Assembly (NCBI GenBank): GCA_029215795.1
Contig: JARDYH010000004.1
Location: 35,468,001 to 35,532,000 of the forward strand
Direction: 5' to 3'
Length of the DNA stretch: 64,000 nucleotides
Origin: Anniella stebbinsi
Taxonomy: Eukaryota; Chordata; Lepidosauria; Squamata; Anniellidae
Positions within the stretch are counted from its first letter, which is position 1. Each line of letters begins with the position of its first letter. The notes below the pieces were generated by a model. That model searched no databases. It worked only from the letters and a program-made list of their open reading frames with translations, and was not told the DNA's origin. The position numbers were made by a program, and so were the translations under genes. This document shows, piece by piece, positions 9,640 to 20,592 of this stretch.

Positions 9640-11873
9640 ATGGCGCAGTTTGCCCTTTTTAAGACTTGCACCACCTGTTCCGCCAAGCTAACTCTATCGG
9701 ACGGACATTCGCTCTGTCTCCTCTGTCTCGGGGAGACCCATGTTGTGGAGACTTGCTCGCACTGCTCCGGGTTCTCCCGTCAGACCTGCAAAAATCGGGC
9801 TGACAGGTTGCGCTCCCTCCTCTGGAGCAAGGCACTGGCAGCGGTGGACGTGCCGGCAGAGATAACCAAAATGGCACCAACTGCTTCTGTGAGTAAGGCA
9901 TCGGGAGGGGCACGCCCATGTCTGGAGGACCAGTCCACCACATCCCAGGAGCCCAAAGCTAAAAAGCCCAAGCCAACGGGTCTCCCAGCAAAGGATTCCC
10001 GGCAGAAGAAGCGGCTGAAGGAGAAAGCCCCAGAGAAGACTAAAAAGTCTTCGGGAAAGCAGCGCTCAACGAAATCTGGCCCTTTGGTACCGCGCCCCTC
10101 GGTACCGTCGGAATCGAGCACGTCGCTACCACGCTCCTCGGTACCATCAGGACCTGCCTCGGTACTGACGCGTTCACCGGTACCGATGGCACGGCCTGCG
10201 TCTTCACCATTGGCATCGATTTCTCTGCCGATTACCAGGCCGCTGCCCCCGGCCCGTGCTTCGATGGCGGCGCGTTCCTCGATACCTGAGCGACGGCGTT
10301 CGTCGATGCGGGCCCACCAAGACTCAGGACTTCACCTTCAACCGGCATCATTTGCTTCGCCATGGCCGTCTTCCTCGCCAGCCCCGCCCCGTCACTCGGT
10401 GTCGTCGCCACCGCACCATCGGTACCTGGCGCTCTCCCCGACCCCGTCTGAGGAACGTCGATACGGTTGCAATCTCCGACACCGGCGACTGACTGGGACA
10501 CATACTCCGATCGGTCCGTGCACTCCTGGACCTCCCATATTGATACTGGCGGATGTGATGCGGATGCTCGACACCGCGCTTACAACTTTGACCCCTATAC
10601 AGGTCAGTGCTTAAGGTCAGACATGTTCGTTCCACCTCTTCCACCACGAGCTCCACCATCGGCCTCCATCTCGGTACCGCCGCCCGACCCGTCGGTACCG
10701 ACACCACCCCTGGTACCAGACCCGTTGTTGCCGACTCCGCTACAGGTTACCGCACAGCCGCGTGACATCCCGACACCAGCCTCTCCTCAGTCCATAGAGG
10801 ACTATGAGTCTGACTCATCCTCAGTAGTGTCAGCCCCGCCTTCTGAGCCCTCACCAGAGCCCGAAGTGGGAACGAGGAAACGGGCCTCGCCGTCTGTGGA
10901 AACTGGAAATTTTACTGAGCAAATGCTTAGGATGGCCCAGTCTCTCGGCATCGACCTATAGCAGCCACCGGAGAAGTGTGTGGACTCAATTTTTGATGTA
11001 ATGTATGCAGACCCAGCAACCTCGTTGGCCATCCCATTGATACCGAAGCTGCTACAGACCATCCAAGAATCCTGGCAGAGCCCGTCAACCATGGGGAATG
11101 TTTCCAAACGTCTGGACGCACTCTAAAAACTCCAGGAAAAGGATGCGACCTTCCTCTTTACGCACCCAAAGCCGAATTCGGTAATCGTGGAATCAGCGCA
11201 GGCACGGTCATCGCGGTCCCACACGGCACTGACTGACAAGGAAGGACGGAAACTGGACTCCATAGGGCGCCATATATATTCATCTTCAGCCCTCTCCATG
11301 AAGATTACCAATTACCAGGCCATGATGGCACGATATCAGATGTTTTTGTGGGAGAAGATGGCCGCACTCATCTCATACTTACCTGAAGAGAAGAAAGAAC
11401 TCGCAAAGGTCTTTCAGACTGAGGCCACCCGCTTGGCCAAGCAGGAACTTACCACCACCAGGCACCAAATGGATTGCCTATCCAAATCTATGATTGGCTC
11501 AGTTTCCCTCTGACGTCATGCGTGGCTGCGGTCAGCTAACCTTCCACAGGAATCAAAAACTCGCATTGTAGATCTGCCATTCGATGGCGAGGGTCTATTT
11601 AACACAACAACTGACACGGCTATGGACACGATCTACAAAGCAAAGACTACTGTCAAGAAAATGGGATTCTACCCACCATCTACTTCGCATCCATTCCGTT
11701 CTCACCGCTGGGCCCGTCCTCAGCAGTACCAACAGCGACAACTCCCAGGTAGGGCACCACGATACCAACAGCAAGGACCTCCACCCCCTCTCCCACAGAA
11801 GAGGACCTACCAGCAGCCAAGATATCGCCCACAACGTAACAGGCAGGAACAGTCGCACAAGCAGCGACTTTGA
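9640..11873 (+). pseudogene. DIRS gag-like ORF, broken
   Basis: The gag-like structural protein of DIRS elements. The start at 9640 is the ATG inside the right copy of the L1 target duplication. The N-terminus carries a Cys/His-rich segment (residues about 10-50, with CTTC, CLLC and CSHC pairs). A Lys-rich and then a Ser/Pro-rich region follow, with many CGGTACCG-type repeats in the DNA. The conserved block with 'DKEGRKLDSIGRHIYSSSAL' lies at about 11240-11300 and the C-terminal 'DLPFDGEGLFN' at about 11570. Damage: a frame change near 10.46 kb, and in-frame stops at 10959, 11124 and 11511; the last fits a CGA to TGA decay. The C-terminus is Gln/Arg/Pro-rich. Confidence 0.85.
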
Positions 11874-13773
11874 CTGTCCCCTGGAAATTGTTCCCCTGGC
11901 CCCACTGTTTGGCACCCGTCTGTCGCATTTCTACCAAGCCTGGGAAAACATCACGTCAGACAAATGGGTGTTAAACATTATAAGAAACGGATACCATATC
12001 GAGTTTTTCTCTCAACCTCCTCCTGGTCCGCTGCAGGTTACCCCCTCTTCTGACCTCCTACTACAAGAAGTCTCCACCCTCTTACAAAAAGGAGCCATTA
12101 CTTCTGTTCCCGACTCAGATGTTTCGAGGGTGGGTTATTCACGTTATTTCACCGTCCCAAAGCGAGATGGAGGCCGTCGTCCCATAATGGATCTCCGGAA
12201 CCTCAATCAATTTATTGTCACCAGGAAATTCCGTATGATCTCGCTGGCGACTGTACTCCCCCTTCTGCGCAGAAACCGCTGGTTCACTCTAGTGGACCTC
12301 AAGGACGTGTACTTTCACATCAGCATCTACCGCCCACATCAAAGATACCTGAGGTTCACTATTGGACCCCGTATGTACCAGTTTACTGTTCTTCCCTTTG
12401 GCCTCAAGACAGCACCTCGAGTGTTCACCAAGTGCATGAGTGCAGTCTGCGCTTCCCTGAGGACGTCCGGTATAGAGATTTACCCATACCTGGATGATTG
12501 GCTCATTGTTTCCCCCTCCAAGGCCAAGACAGAGAGAGACAACGCACTGACAGTACGCCTGCTGAACAACTTGGGCCTCCTAATAAGCAGGGACAAGTCT
12601 ATCCTTGTGCCTACACAAACAATTCAATTCATTGGAGTCCTTCTTGTCTCTCCACAAGGAAGGGCCTTTCTCCCGCTGGAGCGAGCCCTTGCAGTGCAGT
12701 CCCTCGCGTTATCCGTCCTACGCTCCACCAGGCTGACAGCTCTGTCGCTCCTCAAATTACTGGGCCTAATGGCCTCGTCGGTATACGTCGTGCAGTGGGC
12801 GTGCTTGCGCATGAGGACTGTGCAACAATTCCTTCTAGCACACTACAGTTCCACCGACGACCCTCGGAAGATCAGACTGCACCTACCCACCGACTTAAAG
12901 CATGACATAGCGTGGTGGACCAATCTACTCAACCTGAAGGAGGGCCTACCATTTGTGGACCACGGCCCATCACGCCTCTTGACGTCGGATGCATCCCTCC
13001 TCGGATGGGGGGCTCACTGCGGACCATTGACAATTCAGGGCAAATGGTCCACCAGGGACAAGGCTCTCCACATCAACATGCTGGAACTGTTGGCAGTGAA
13101 GAAAGCCTTGTATGCCTTTTGGGCGCACCTCTCCAATCACCATGTCCGGATCATGTCCGACAATACCACCGTCGTATGGTACATAAACAAGGAAGGTGGA
13201 ACGTGATCTCCCCCCCCTTCTCGCACTGACACTGGACATCCTCCATTGGGCAATCGACCAAGGTATCCAGCTCTCTGCAGTTCACATAGCCGGTGCTCAA
13301 AATATCCAAGCGGATTTTCTCAGCAGACAATTCCGCAACACGCACGAGTGGGAGCTTGCTCCAGGGGTTCTCAACCGGCGCTTTCATCGGTGGGGAGTGC
13401 CCATCATGGACTTGTTTGCGACCCAAGAAAATGCTGTTTGCGACACCTTTTACTCGAGAGCAGGGGTGGGCAGCGCCTCTCTGGGAGATGCCTTCAACTC
13501 GCCCTGGCCGAAGGGGCTCCTTTACGAGTTTCCCCCGTTTCCACTGGTAGCAAAGGTCATCACGAGACTGTTCCGATACCGGGCCAACACCGTTTCCACT
13601 GGTGGCCACGACAAGCGTGGTTCATGCCTCTTCTTCATCTGTCCGATGGAGAACACTGCTCCCTTCCCCTACAGCCGGACCTATTAACCAGGGATTGGGG
13701 CCTAGTCCAACATCCAGATCTCCACCAGTTGCATCTCACTGTGTGGCGCATACGCCCAGATGGCAAGATCTAG
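11584..13773 (+). pseudogene. DIRS reverse transcriptase / RNase H / methyltransferase-like ORF, broken
   Basis: Makes the DNA copy of the element. The open part (11584-13206, 540 codons) has recognisable RT from about residue 95: 'LVDLKDVYFHI' with catalytic Asp 238, 'LPFGLKTAPRVF', and the YLDD box at 302-305. RNase H follows ('LLTSDASLLGWGAHC', 'MLELLAVKKAL', 'IMSDNTTVV'). A TGA at 13204 (likely from CGA) and an extra C in an 8-C run move the frame; the last RNase H block 'HIAGAQNIQADFLSR' is in the next frame. 'MDLFATQENAV' to 'GLLYEFPPFPL' matches the segment that DIRS1-type elements use as a Dam-like methyltransferase domain. A second frame change near 13.6 kb restores the first frame until the stop at 13771. 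Confidence 0.9.
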
Positions 13774-14788
13774 ACTTACCCACGCCAATACGAAATATTT
13801 TCCTGGAAGCCAGACGACCATCAACGCGGGCTTCATACGAAAACAAGTGGCGTAGGTTTTCAACTTTTATTACTGCAAAGGGACATGATCCAAGGACTGC
13901 CCAATTGAGGACGTCCTTCTCTTCTTGCACTCTCTACATGAGTCAGGCCTTCAACTCTCATCGCTTAGAGTCCATCTCACTGCCATCTCGTTCAACCATG
14001 ACCCGATTCAACAATACTCTACTTTCTCTCACCCACTGGTCAAATGTTTCCTCAAAGGGCTCTGTAACATGTGCCCACCGGTTCACCCGCCGGCTCCGCA
14101 GTGGAGCCTTTCTGTGGTGCTGACTGCGTTGAGTGCAAAGCTCTTTGAACCATTGGCCACGACTGACATTAGATTGTTGATGCTCAAGGTGGCATTTTTG
14201 ATTGCTATCACATCAGCAAGGCGCAGCTCGGAGTTGTGCGCACTTCTTGTAGACCCACCTCATACTCAATTTTTTAATGACAGGGTAGTGCTTAGACCTG
14301 ACCCTACTTTTCTACCGAAAGTGGTGTCTCCTTTTCACCTGAATCAAGACATTATTCTGCCAACCTTCTTCGATTCCCCAACAGATGCTATTGGCACTAA
14401 GTTACACTCGCTTGACGTACGCCGGGCCCTAGCTTTTTACAAGTCACGGTCCGCGCCTTTTCGAAAATCAAACAGGCTGTTTGTATGCTATTCTGGGAAG
14501 AATAAAGGCCTGCCTGTGTCTGCCCAGCGCTTTGCGAGATGGATCACCCTAACTATATTGCTGGCCTACCAGCTGATTGGTAAGGAGGCACCTGAAGCAT
14601 TAAAAGCACACTCCACTAGAGCGATGTCAACGTCTACTGCTCTAGACAGGGGTATTTCTATTCCAGATGTCTGCAGGGCAGCAACCTGGTCTAATATCTC
14701 GACCTTTGTCAGGCACTACAAGTTGGACGTTAGAGCCAGAAAGGACTCATCCTTTGGCCGAGCGGTGCTCTCGGCAATTCTTCAATAA
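13602..14788 (+). pseudogene. DIRS tyrosine recombinase, one frameshift
   Basis: Integrase of the phage-lambda type that inserts the circular DNA copy. The N-terminal core-binding part ('LEARRPSTRASYENKWRRF') is in one frame up to about 13.9 kb. The catalytic part is open from 13925 to 14788 (287 codons). A single missing G near 13905 explains the switch. In the 13925 frame the catalytic set is visible: Arg at 99/100 ('TSARRSSEL'), His 229 and Arg 232 ('HSTRAMS'), and Tyr 265 ('FVRHYKL'). The catalytic domain itself has no stop, so it is the best preserved protein of the element. Confidence 0.92.
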
Positions 14789-14834
14789 TGATCAGCGAGT
14801 CTACCCTCCTCTGGTAAGTGATTGCTGGTTAATC

Positions 14835-14929
14835 GCCCATAGTGTGTGATGCACAGAGACCACGAAGAAGAAATGCAGGTGGCTTACCTGTAACTGTAGT
14901 TCTTCGAGTGGTCATCTGTGCATTCACAC
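14835..14929 (+). repeat. DIRS internal complementary region
   Basis: Lies just after the recombinase stop. The left half (14835-14872) is the exact reverse complement of the left terminus 8828-8865. The right half (14873-14929) is the reverse complement of the right terminus 15196-15252 with one mismatch. In DIRS elements this region joins the complements of both ends and serves as the template to complete them, so the 14872/14873 boundary marks the expected circle junction. Confidence 0.93.
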
Positions 14930-15068
14930 AACCCGCCCACCATCCCCTCTTGGTCTTGCTGATTAAGCCAGATCATAGAGAGCTCTACTGTGCATGCATA
15001 TACGTCTCTTTGTCTTTGTTTATTTTATCGTTGGTTTGACTATCTCGTTCCGAGGCAATTCCGGTCTC

Positions 15069-15252
15069 ATAGAACTGAGGTAGGTGGGAACCCGAGCATG
15101 CGCAGTAGGATGGTGGGGGGAGGGGTTCCCGCCAAAAGAGTCTAGGCTGTAGAAGTTTTTCCGAACGAGGCTCGGCGCCGGCACGAGCCCATAGTGTGTG
15201 AATGCACAGATGACCACTCGAAGAACTACAGTTACAGGTAAGCAACCTGCAT
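15069..15252 (-). repeat. DIRS right inverted terminal repeat
   Basis: Inverted copy of the left terminal repeat. It carries an outer extension of about 45 bases (to 15252) whose complement occurs only in the internal complementary region. The adjoining DNA from 15253 is PLE 3' UTR. Confidence 0.9.
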
Positions 15253-15594
15253 TTTTCATTCCTTTGCTATCAAACACACCAAAAGTATTCCACATTTACA
15301 CATTTATGTGAGAGATTTTATACACTGACCTGGAGCACTTATTTACAATTTGTAATTGTTATTACGACAGAATTTAGTTCAAAGTTTTTTGCTCATGTAT
15401 TATCCCGATAGGCTCAGTCGTCTCAAGATTCTGAGCTCAGGGTCAGTTTGGAAGCAATTTAAATCATTTAGTTCTACAGCTGGCAGCCTTGATTGCCTTG
15501 TGACTCAATGATCCTGTCAACATTCTGGTAGCAGTTTGGGCTAGTTTTTACCAATCTGCTACTTTTTATGCTGGAACCTTACTGTAAAGTTTTA

Positions 15595-16238
15595 CTATTG
15601 TTTATACGAGGATAAATCTAACGAATCATTTAATCCACTGGGTTCCAGGCTTTTTAAGGATAGAATCCAGAAAAGTTCTCTTTTACTGAGTGCTGTCTCA
15701 CCCCCTCTTACTTTTTCTATCACCCAAAAAACCAAAGATTCTGGCCCATGTTTTTTATCTGTGAAATGCTTAACCAGAGGTGCCCCTGGTTTTTGATGTC
15801 TTAGACTATACTGATGATCACCTATCCTGATCTTCAGTGGTCTTGTTGTCTTTCCTACGTAGACTTTATTGCATGGACAGATAATCATATAAACAACCCC
15901 TGCAGTGTTGCAGTTCAAAAAGTCTATAATCTGTATTGACTGAAAGAGTACATTTTTTAGTCATTCTACAATACACACAATGTCCACATGGGTGGTGTCC
16001 TTGAGGTCTGGGTAGGTTTAGTACAGTCTGCTGGACCATGGTTTTTTTATGATCACATTTTGTATGATCAGTGTGGATTAGCCAATCTTTTAAATTTCTT
16101 GTTCTTTTAAATGTCACCATTGGTTTCATAGACAGACCTGGCAGATCCTGAAGCAGATGCCAATTTGAGCGTATATGCTTTTGTTGATCTTTTGTGACAG
16201 GGTCAAAAGGTAAAATGCATGAGATCTTATTACATTCT
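15595..16238 (-). pseudogene. PLE C-terminal protein: zinc-binding linker and GIY-YIG endonuclease
   Basis: Part of the Penelope-like reverse transcriptase-endonuclease that nicks target DNA and primes reverse transcription. The N-terminal RT core is missing (5' truncation at 16238). The first recognisable part reads 'NKISCILPFDPVTKDQQKHI', followed by the Cys/His linker 'HHPCGHCVYCRMTKKC'. The GIY-YIG domain lies at 15595-15918 (107 codons): 'GVVY' and 'YVGKT' at residues 7-10 and 20-24, with Arg 31 and His 35 after it. A one-base frame change in a five-T run near 15915 separates linker and nuclease. The upstream open frame runs on into CR1 and SINE sequence beyond 16238 and is not part of the gene. 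Confidence 0.88.
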
Positions 16239-16340
16239 TGTAACTTGAGCCCATTATTCTGTGCCCTATACTCGAGGATGATTGAAAAGAGATCCTGGCC
16301 CTCCTCTGTTTGACAGTCTTTCAAGTATTTGAAGATAAAT
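16239..16340 (-). mobile_element. CR1 fragment, right half of the split copy
   Basis: Continues the CR1 text interrupted at 8594: 'tgtaacttgagcccattattctgtgccc' style sequence here aligns with 27703-27800 of the minus-strand CR1. The first 11 bases are the right copy of the PLE target duplication. Similarity to CR1 stops near 16335. Confidence 0.8.
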
Positions 16341-16378
16341 GTGGGAAGGGGGATGTCAACTCTGGTTCTAAGATGGGG

Positions 16379-16566
16379 ATGGACCATGGCCCAGTGGTAC
16401 TTTGCATGCAGAAGGTTCCTGAGGATGCCTACCCTGGCATCTCCAGGTAGGACAGGTAAAATTCCTTCCTGACACCCTGGAGAGCCACTGCTGCCAGTCA
16501 GTGTCGACAATACTGGGCTAGATGGACCAATGGTCTGACTCAGTATAAGGCAGCTTCCTGTGTTCC
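16379..16566 (+). mobile_element. tRNA-headed SINE
   Basis: Head with an A-box-like 'tggcccagtgg', a 'tttgcatgcagaaggt' block, and the body 'gatggaccaatggtctgac' to 'aaggcagcttcctgtg'. This is a common squamate SINE. A short deletion after the A box and changes in the B box suggest an old, silent copy. Relatives are at 44640-44925 (plus) and 57431-57605 (minus). Confidence 0.7.
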
Positions 16567-17100
16567 TAAGATGCAACTATCTGGATAGGAGTCCACTCAG
16601 TTTAATGTTCAACTTTCTGTTGTTTCCTACTTCTGTTTTTACACTTTGCTTCATCAATGGCCAAGAATTTAGTAAAGGAGGCATGGCACCAGAAAGGTTA
16701 AAGCCCATTTTACAGATGCATGTATAGGGTGTTTAGTGAAAAGCTTACCTTGCTTGGAAGGTATCTTTTAAAAGCCAGAATTTAGCTTATAGAGGTTATA
16801 ATCTTTAACTGGCTTTCAGAGGAGGAGTGTCTCATTGCACACAATTTTAAAGAGCAGATGATATTCCATATCCCACACTTGGTAACTTGAAAGCCCGGTA
16901 ATACAATGGATGGAGCCACACTGGGGTTAGTATTGTATTTTTTAAAATTCGATTGCTCAAAGAGAGGGCCACTTCCATGGCCAGACTGCCTCTTCCTTCT
17001 GGTGGTACTCAAGAGTCCTATGATTTCTGGTAAGTGGAGCTATTCAGAAGAAAGTTTTTGACTTTGTTTCCAGTCATAGCATCCCACCCCTAATATACAC
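16567..17100. other. No gene recognised
   Basis: Unassigned DNA; no exon, RNA gene or repeat boundary that I can support. Confidence 0.4.
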
Positions 17101-17103
17101 ATT

Positions 17104-17318
17104 GATGCTGTTCAGACAACATGCTAACTCATAGTTAGGCAACTAACCCTGTTGCAGCAAATGGTTAGTGAACTTGTTTAAACCATGGATAAGTAGCTAC
17201 CATGGTTAGGAATGGATCACACAACACACTAAGTCATGGTTCACACAACATGCTAAGCCATAATGTTTAGCTCAAAATGCTTAACCACCGGAGTTTAGCG
17301 TAACATCTGAACAGGGTC
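17104..17318. mobile_element. MITE with GTTCAGAC-type terminal repeats
   Basis: Ends pair as GATGCTGTTCAGACAACATG and the reverse complement of CATCTGAACAGGGTC. ATT flanks both sides (17101-17103 and 17319-17321). The interior has several inverted 'aaccatgg/ccatggtt' motifs. The copy at 55380-55517 shares both ends and 'taagccat...ggttaagcattttgag'. Possibly Harbinger-like; no coding capacity. Confidence 0.6.
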
Positions 17319-17321
17319 ATT

Positions 17322-19300
17322 AGCATCACTTGGCATCTGCACCAAAGAGCAAAAGTGATAGAGACATTTAATATAGGCCACTCCCCTATAAGTCTCCCCC
17401 TCCCCCATTAAGTCAGGGAGTTGATAGACAAAACATTCTGTTCTGTATGTCTTGCTAAGCATGCCCTTTGCATCAGTGAGCGTGAAACCCCAAAGGGACC
17501 AAGAGGATCCTATTTCAGCACAAAGCTTGTTTCGCTGAAGGTTGTGCATTTTCTCAGAAATAGACCCTGTCTTCCTTCTGATTGCAAATTCCTTTGCTTA
17601 GAGAATGCTTCTCTTGGTGTTGTGACAATCAAGCTTTACGGAAGTACAGGGGCATGCTGTAAGGCATGATTGCAGCATCACAATTACAACTGAAAAATCG
17701 ATGGGCTCTTGAAACCAATATGCAGACATTGTCTGGGAAAGCAAAGTGCCTGCTACAATAGTCTTTTGTTATCAGGAAGGAGAAACAAAAGTGCTGTGCA
17801 GATAAACAATCCAGGGAACCTACATGCATTCAGTAGACCATGCAATCACACTGAACGTATGTAGAAACTATGCACATACATAGGTACGTTTCTTTAGGAC
17901 TCCTGCAAAAAGCCTTCTCACAAGGTCATCTGAACATGCATAGCTTGTGGGTGGAGCCAGCTGGTATGGTCCCAATCCCCTGCCACATGCATTCACTCAT
18001 ACATACTATGTCATCCAAAAATGGACATTTTCACAAATAAGGCTGAAAATTGTTTTGGAGCTTCTCTCGCACTGTTTATTTTATTTATTATTAATACATA
18101 TACACCACTTACTATAATAAAATCTCTTACAGATAAAACATGTAACATATAAAATATGTAACTATAAATGTTAAGTCTGGTGGTTCTTTGTATGGTAACA
18201 CATGGGGACAGAGAAGGGGAATTTAACCCATCACCCCTTGCCATGTTCCCAACACAAATGGCCCTTCCAAACTCCATTTGCATCAGACAGGAAGCTGTCA
18301 TTGGCACCAATGCCTATGAAAGCTTCCCTCTGAATGTAAAAAAAAACAAAAAAACCTTGGCAGAATTGCTTGTTTTGTAGGCATTTTTGACCTTAATGCA
18401 ACTTACTTTCCCTGTTTGCTTGTGACCTTCCTGTTACGATTGAGTTGCTGATATATTTGCTGTATGGGCTAGTCTGTCAAGGATGCTTTGGATGTATTGT
18501 ATCTTGTGTAGTTGTGGTTTCTTTGAGGTTTCTTTCAGTGCAACAGTTTTATGGTGCAGTTGTTGCACATAGCCAACTATCACACATCCCAGAAGGTATG
18601 TCACCATGAAACATGTATTCTATCATAGTTCAGACCCTGATACTCTTTAATTCACTCTTGTAGTAGGTGCTGGTGCTTAGAATGACAACCTTGTCCAGCC
18701 TTGTGCAAGGCAAAGAAGAGTTTGACAGGCTTGTGCCTAGCCTTTGGTATTTTCTGTATCTGTGCCAGACTATTTAGAAAAGCACATACAGTGTGACTAG
18801 TGATTGCTAAAGTGTGGATTGATTAATAGCCACATAGTAATCCATTCATAAATCTATGCACTAAGTGACAGTCTATTGATTTCTTCCCAAAATCTTTCTG
18901 TGTACCCTGAAGTGCTTTTATTTTCAAACCGAGTTTCTCCTGCTTTAGTTGCAAGCTGAAGCCATTCCCAGTTTATGGAGGACCTTTCCCAATTACTTCA
19001 GAAACAAAGGGGGAACTGAAACTCAGAATTTTCTGAAGCCCAAAATCCATGTTGTCTTTCTTTCCTTCTTTCTGAAAAGCCTTTTAAAACACTATGTTTT
19101 TTCTTTACTCCACATTAAGAGTCCTCGCTGTTTCTGGACAAACATTACATTGTAAAGTTCATCAGGCAGTCATAAACATAGCTGGTAGCCATTCTCATGC
19201 CTACAGTATTGCTATTTCCAACTGCCATGATCATAGGAATAGCTGTCAGCTATAGCTCTGATTGCCACACATTACAACTGGTGAAATCTGACAGTCAGAG
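17322..19300. other. No gene recognised
   Basis: About 2 kb of AT-rich DNA. Short open frames on both strands have no domain. I saw no clear transposon end. Confidence 0.4.
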
Positions 19301-19304
19301 AGTT

Positions 19305-19470
19305 AGGCTTGGAGTGGGTTCAAATCCATCCTCAGCCATGGATATCAGTAGGTGGCCTTGGGCTAAGCACTTTCAGTCTAACCTCCCACACAGGGTTGTT
19401 ATAAGGATAAATAAGGATCATAGGCAGGTGCACTGCCATGAACTCCTTAGAAGGAAGGGTGCGATACAGT
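19305..19470 (+). mobile_element. Sauria-like SINE fragment
   Basis: Contains 'gggttcaaatcc' (B-box-like), 'ggccttgggctaagcac', 'cacagggttgttataagga' and 'ctccttagaaggaag' in the order of Sauria SINEs, which are restricted to squamates. The head is degraded and there is no target duplication that I can see. The better copy is at 49205-49456. Confidence 0.65.
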
Positions 19471-19479
19471 ACAAATGTG

Positions 19480-20590
19480 ACAGATCAATGTGTCTCAGCA
19501 AGAACTTGCCTGAACATGTTCAGAACTGCTTAGGTAGAGAAATTGAGCCTTAGAACAGTCCTCTCCCCCCTGCAAGCATATATCCTCCTGATATTTATGC
19601 TGCTATTTGTACATTCCCTGGAGTTGCTCTAAGCAAGTTCTGTTCAGGATCACTTATGCTATACCTTTCAGAGTCTGTGTTTTAGCCTGCAAGCTGCCCC
19701 TGAGTGAGACCTAACAAGCCATGCATTCAGCTGCATACCTCCCCTTTTGATCTGTGCTTGATGCCTCCCAGCCCCCTTCTGCTGCTGCCTTCACACAATT
19801 CAAACCTTTTATACTATTTCGCACCACAAATTCTGATGATGCTCTTAGATTGGGTTGCAGGGTTCTGTTAGGGATCAGGTTTGGAGCATTGAGCAAGTTA
19901 GGTCAGGATTCTCAGGAATAAAGGCAGAAAGATCAGTACCATGGAAAGCTCCGAGTAGTGCAAGGACTGGAAGCCAGACAGGGTTGTCTGTATGTTGCTC
20001 CAACAAAGATCAGAACAAGACAGGCTTAAACAGGAAGTTACCAGTTTTAGGCTTGTTAGACCCACCTCGACCTTTACTAAGGCTTTCATCCATAAATTGG
20101 TCTGGTCTGTTTTATCAGCCTCAGGCTGTGGCACTGTGGGAGTGGTTTTGGCATGCTAGTGTCTTCATGGCCAGAGTCTGAGTACAGTAATGGAGTTTCC
20201 TTTGAGGTTTCTCTAGAGAATTGGGTCCTGGGGAGATGGAAGTGTCCTGATGCCTTTCCTGAGTCTTCTCCTAGTGAGTCTGGAGCCTCTTCTGGGGACG
20301 AAGGGTCAGAATCTTCTAAGGATGATGGTTTGATATGCATTTCCATGACACCTTTCTGTTTGCAGGGAGATATCCTTGCATGATCATCATGGATGAATAC
20401 TCACTGGAATGTGTGCTCTAGTTCTCAGATATCCCATCAACTTCACTGGAATTAACCCAGAGTTACCTGGAACAGATGGAACATGTTCCCTTCTGGTTTT
20501 CACTGAAGGGATTGCTTGTACAAATTACCATGGGTCAAACCATAGCTTCAGTAGCATTTATACCATGAATATATTTGCATCCTAGATAAG
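19480..20590. other. No gene recognised
   Basis: Unassigned DNA. The stretch 19850-20380 reads like an old interspersed repeat, but I cannot name its class. No gene is supported. Confidence 0.35.
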
Positions 20591-20592
20591 CA

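Larger units (their letters stand above)
8828..15252 (+). mobile_element. DIRS1-like tyrosine-recombinase retrotransposon
   Basis: Structurally complete element of 6425 bp, about 6.0 kb without the L1 insertion. It has inverted terminal repeats, gag, RT/RNase H with a methyltransferase-like segment, a tyrosine recombinase and an internal complementary region. There is no target duplication, as expected for recombinase-based integration through a circular DNA. The left boundary is fixed because 8828-8865 is the exact reverse complement of 14835-14872. The right boundary is fixed because 15196-15252 matches the complement of 14873-14929 with one difference. All three coding regions carry stops or frameshifts, so it is not autonomous now. 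Confidence 0.93.
8595..16238 (-). mobile_element. Penelope-like element, 5'-truncated, split by a DIRS element
   Basis: PLE sequence occupies 8595-8827 and 15253-16238 (about 1.2 kb), reading on the minus strand. From 5' to 3' it holds the C-terminal protein part (linker zinc-finger and GIY-YIG domain), a 3' UTR, and an end with a hammerhead-ribozyme-like motif. The 11-bp target duplication TGTAACTTGAG is at 8584-8594 and 16239-16249. The junction broken by the DIRS element can be read by comparison with the second PLE copy near 60990-61010, where 'atcttagt' runs straight into 'cattcttttgctatc'. Confidence 0.85.

Noticed and set aside
16379..16566. A functional tRNA gene at the SINE head
   Set aside because: The A and B boxes are degraded and the sequence continues into a SINE body.
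15866..16576. A 236-codon frame as one gene
   Set aside because: It is a chance join of a SINE, a CR1 piece and the PLE protein; only the part below 16238 is PLE.
19850..20380. Host exon encoding an acidic Ser-rich peptide
   Set aside because: Open frames exist on both strands, there is no domain, and the text looks like an interspersed repeat.
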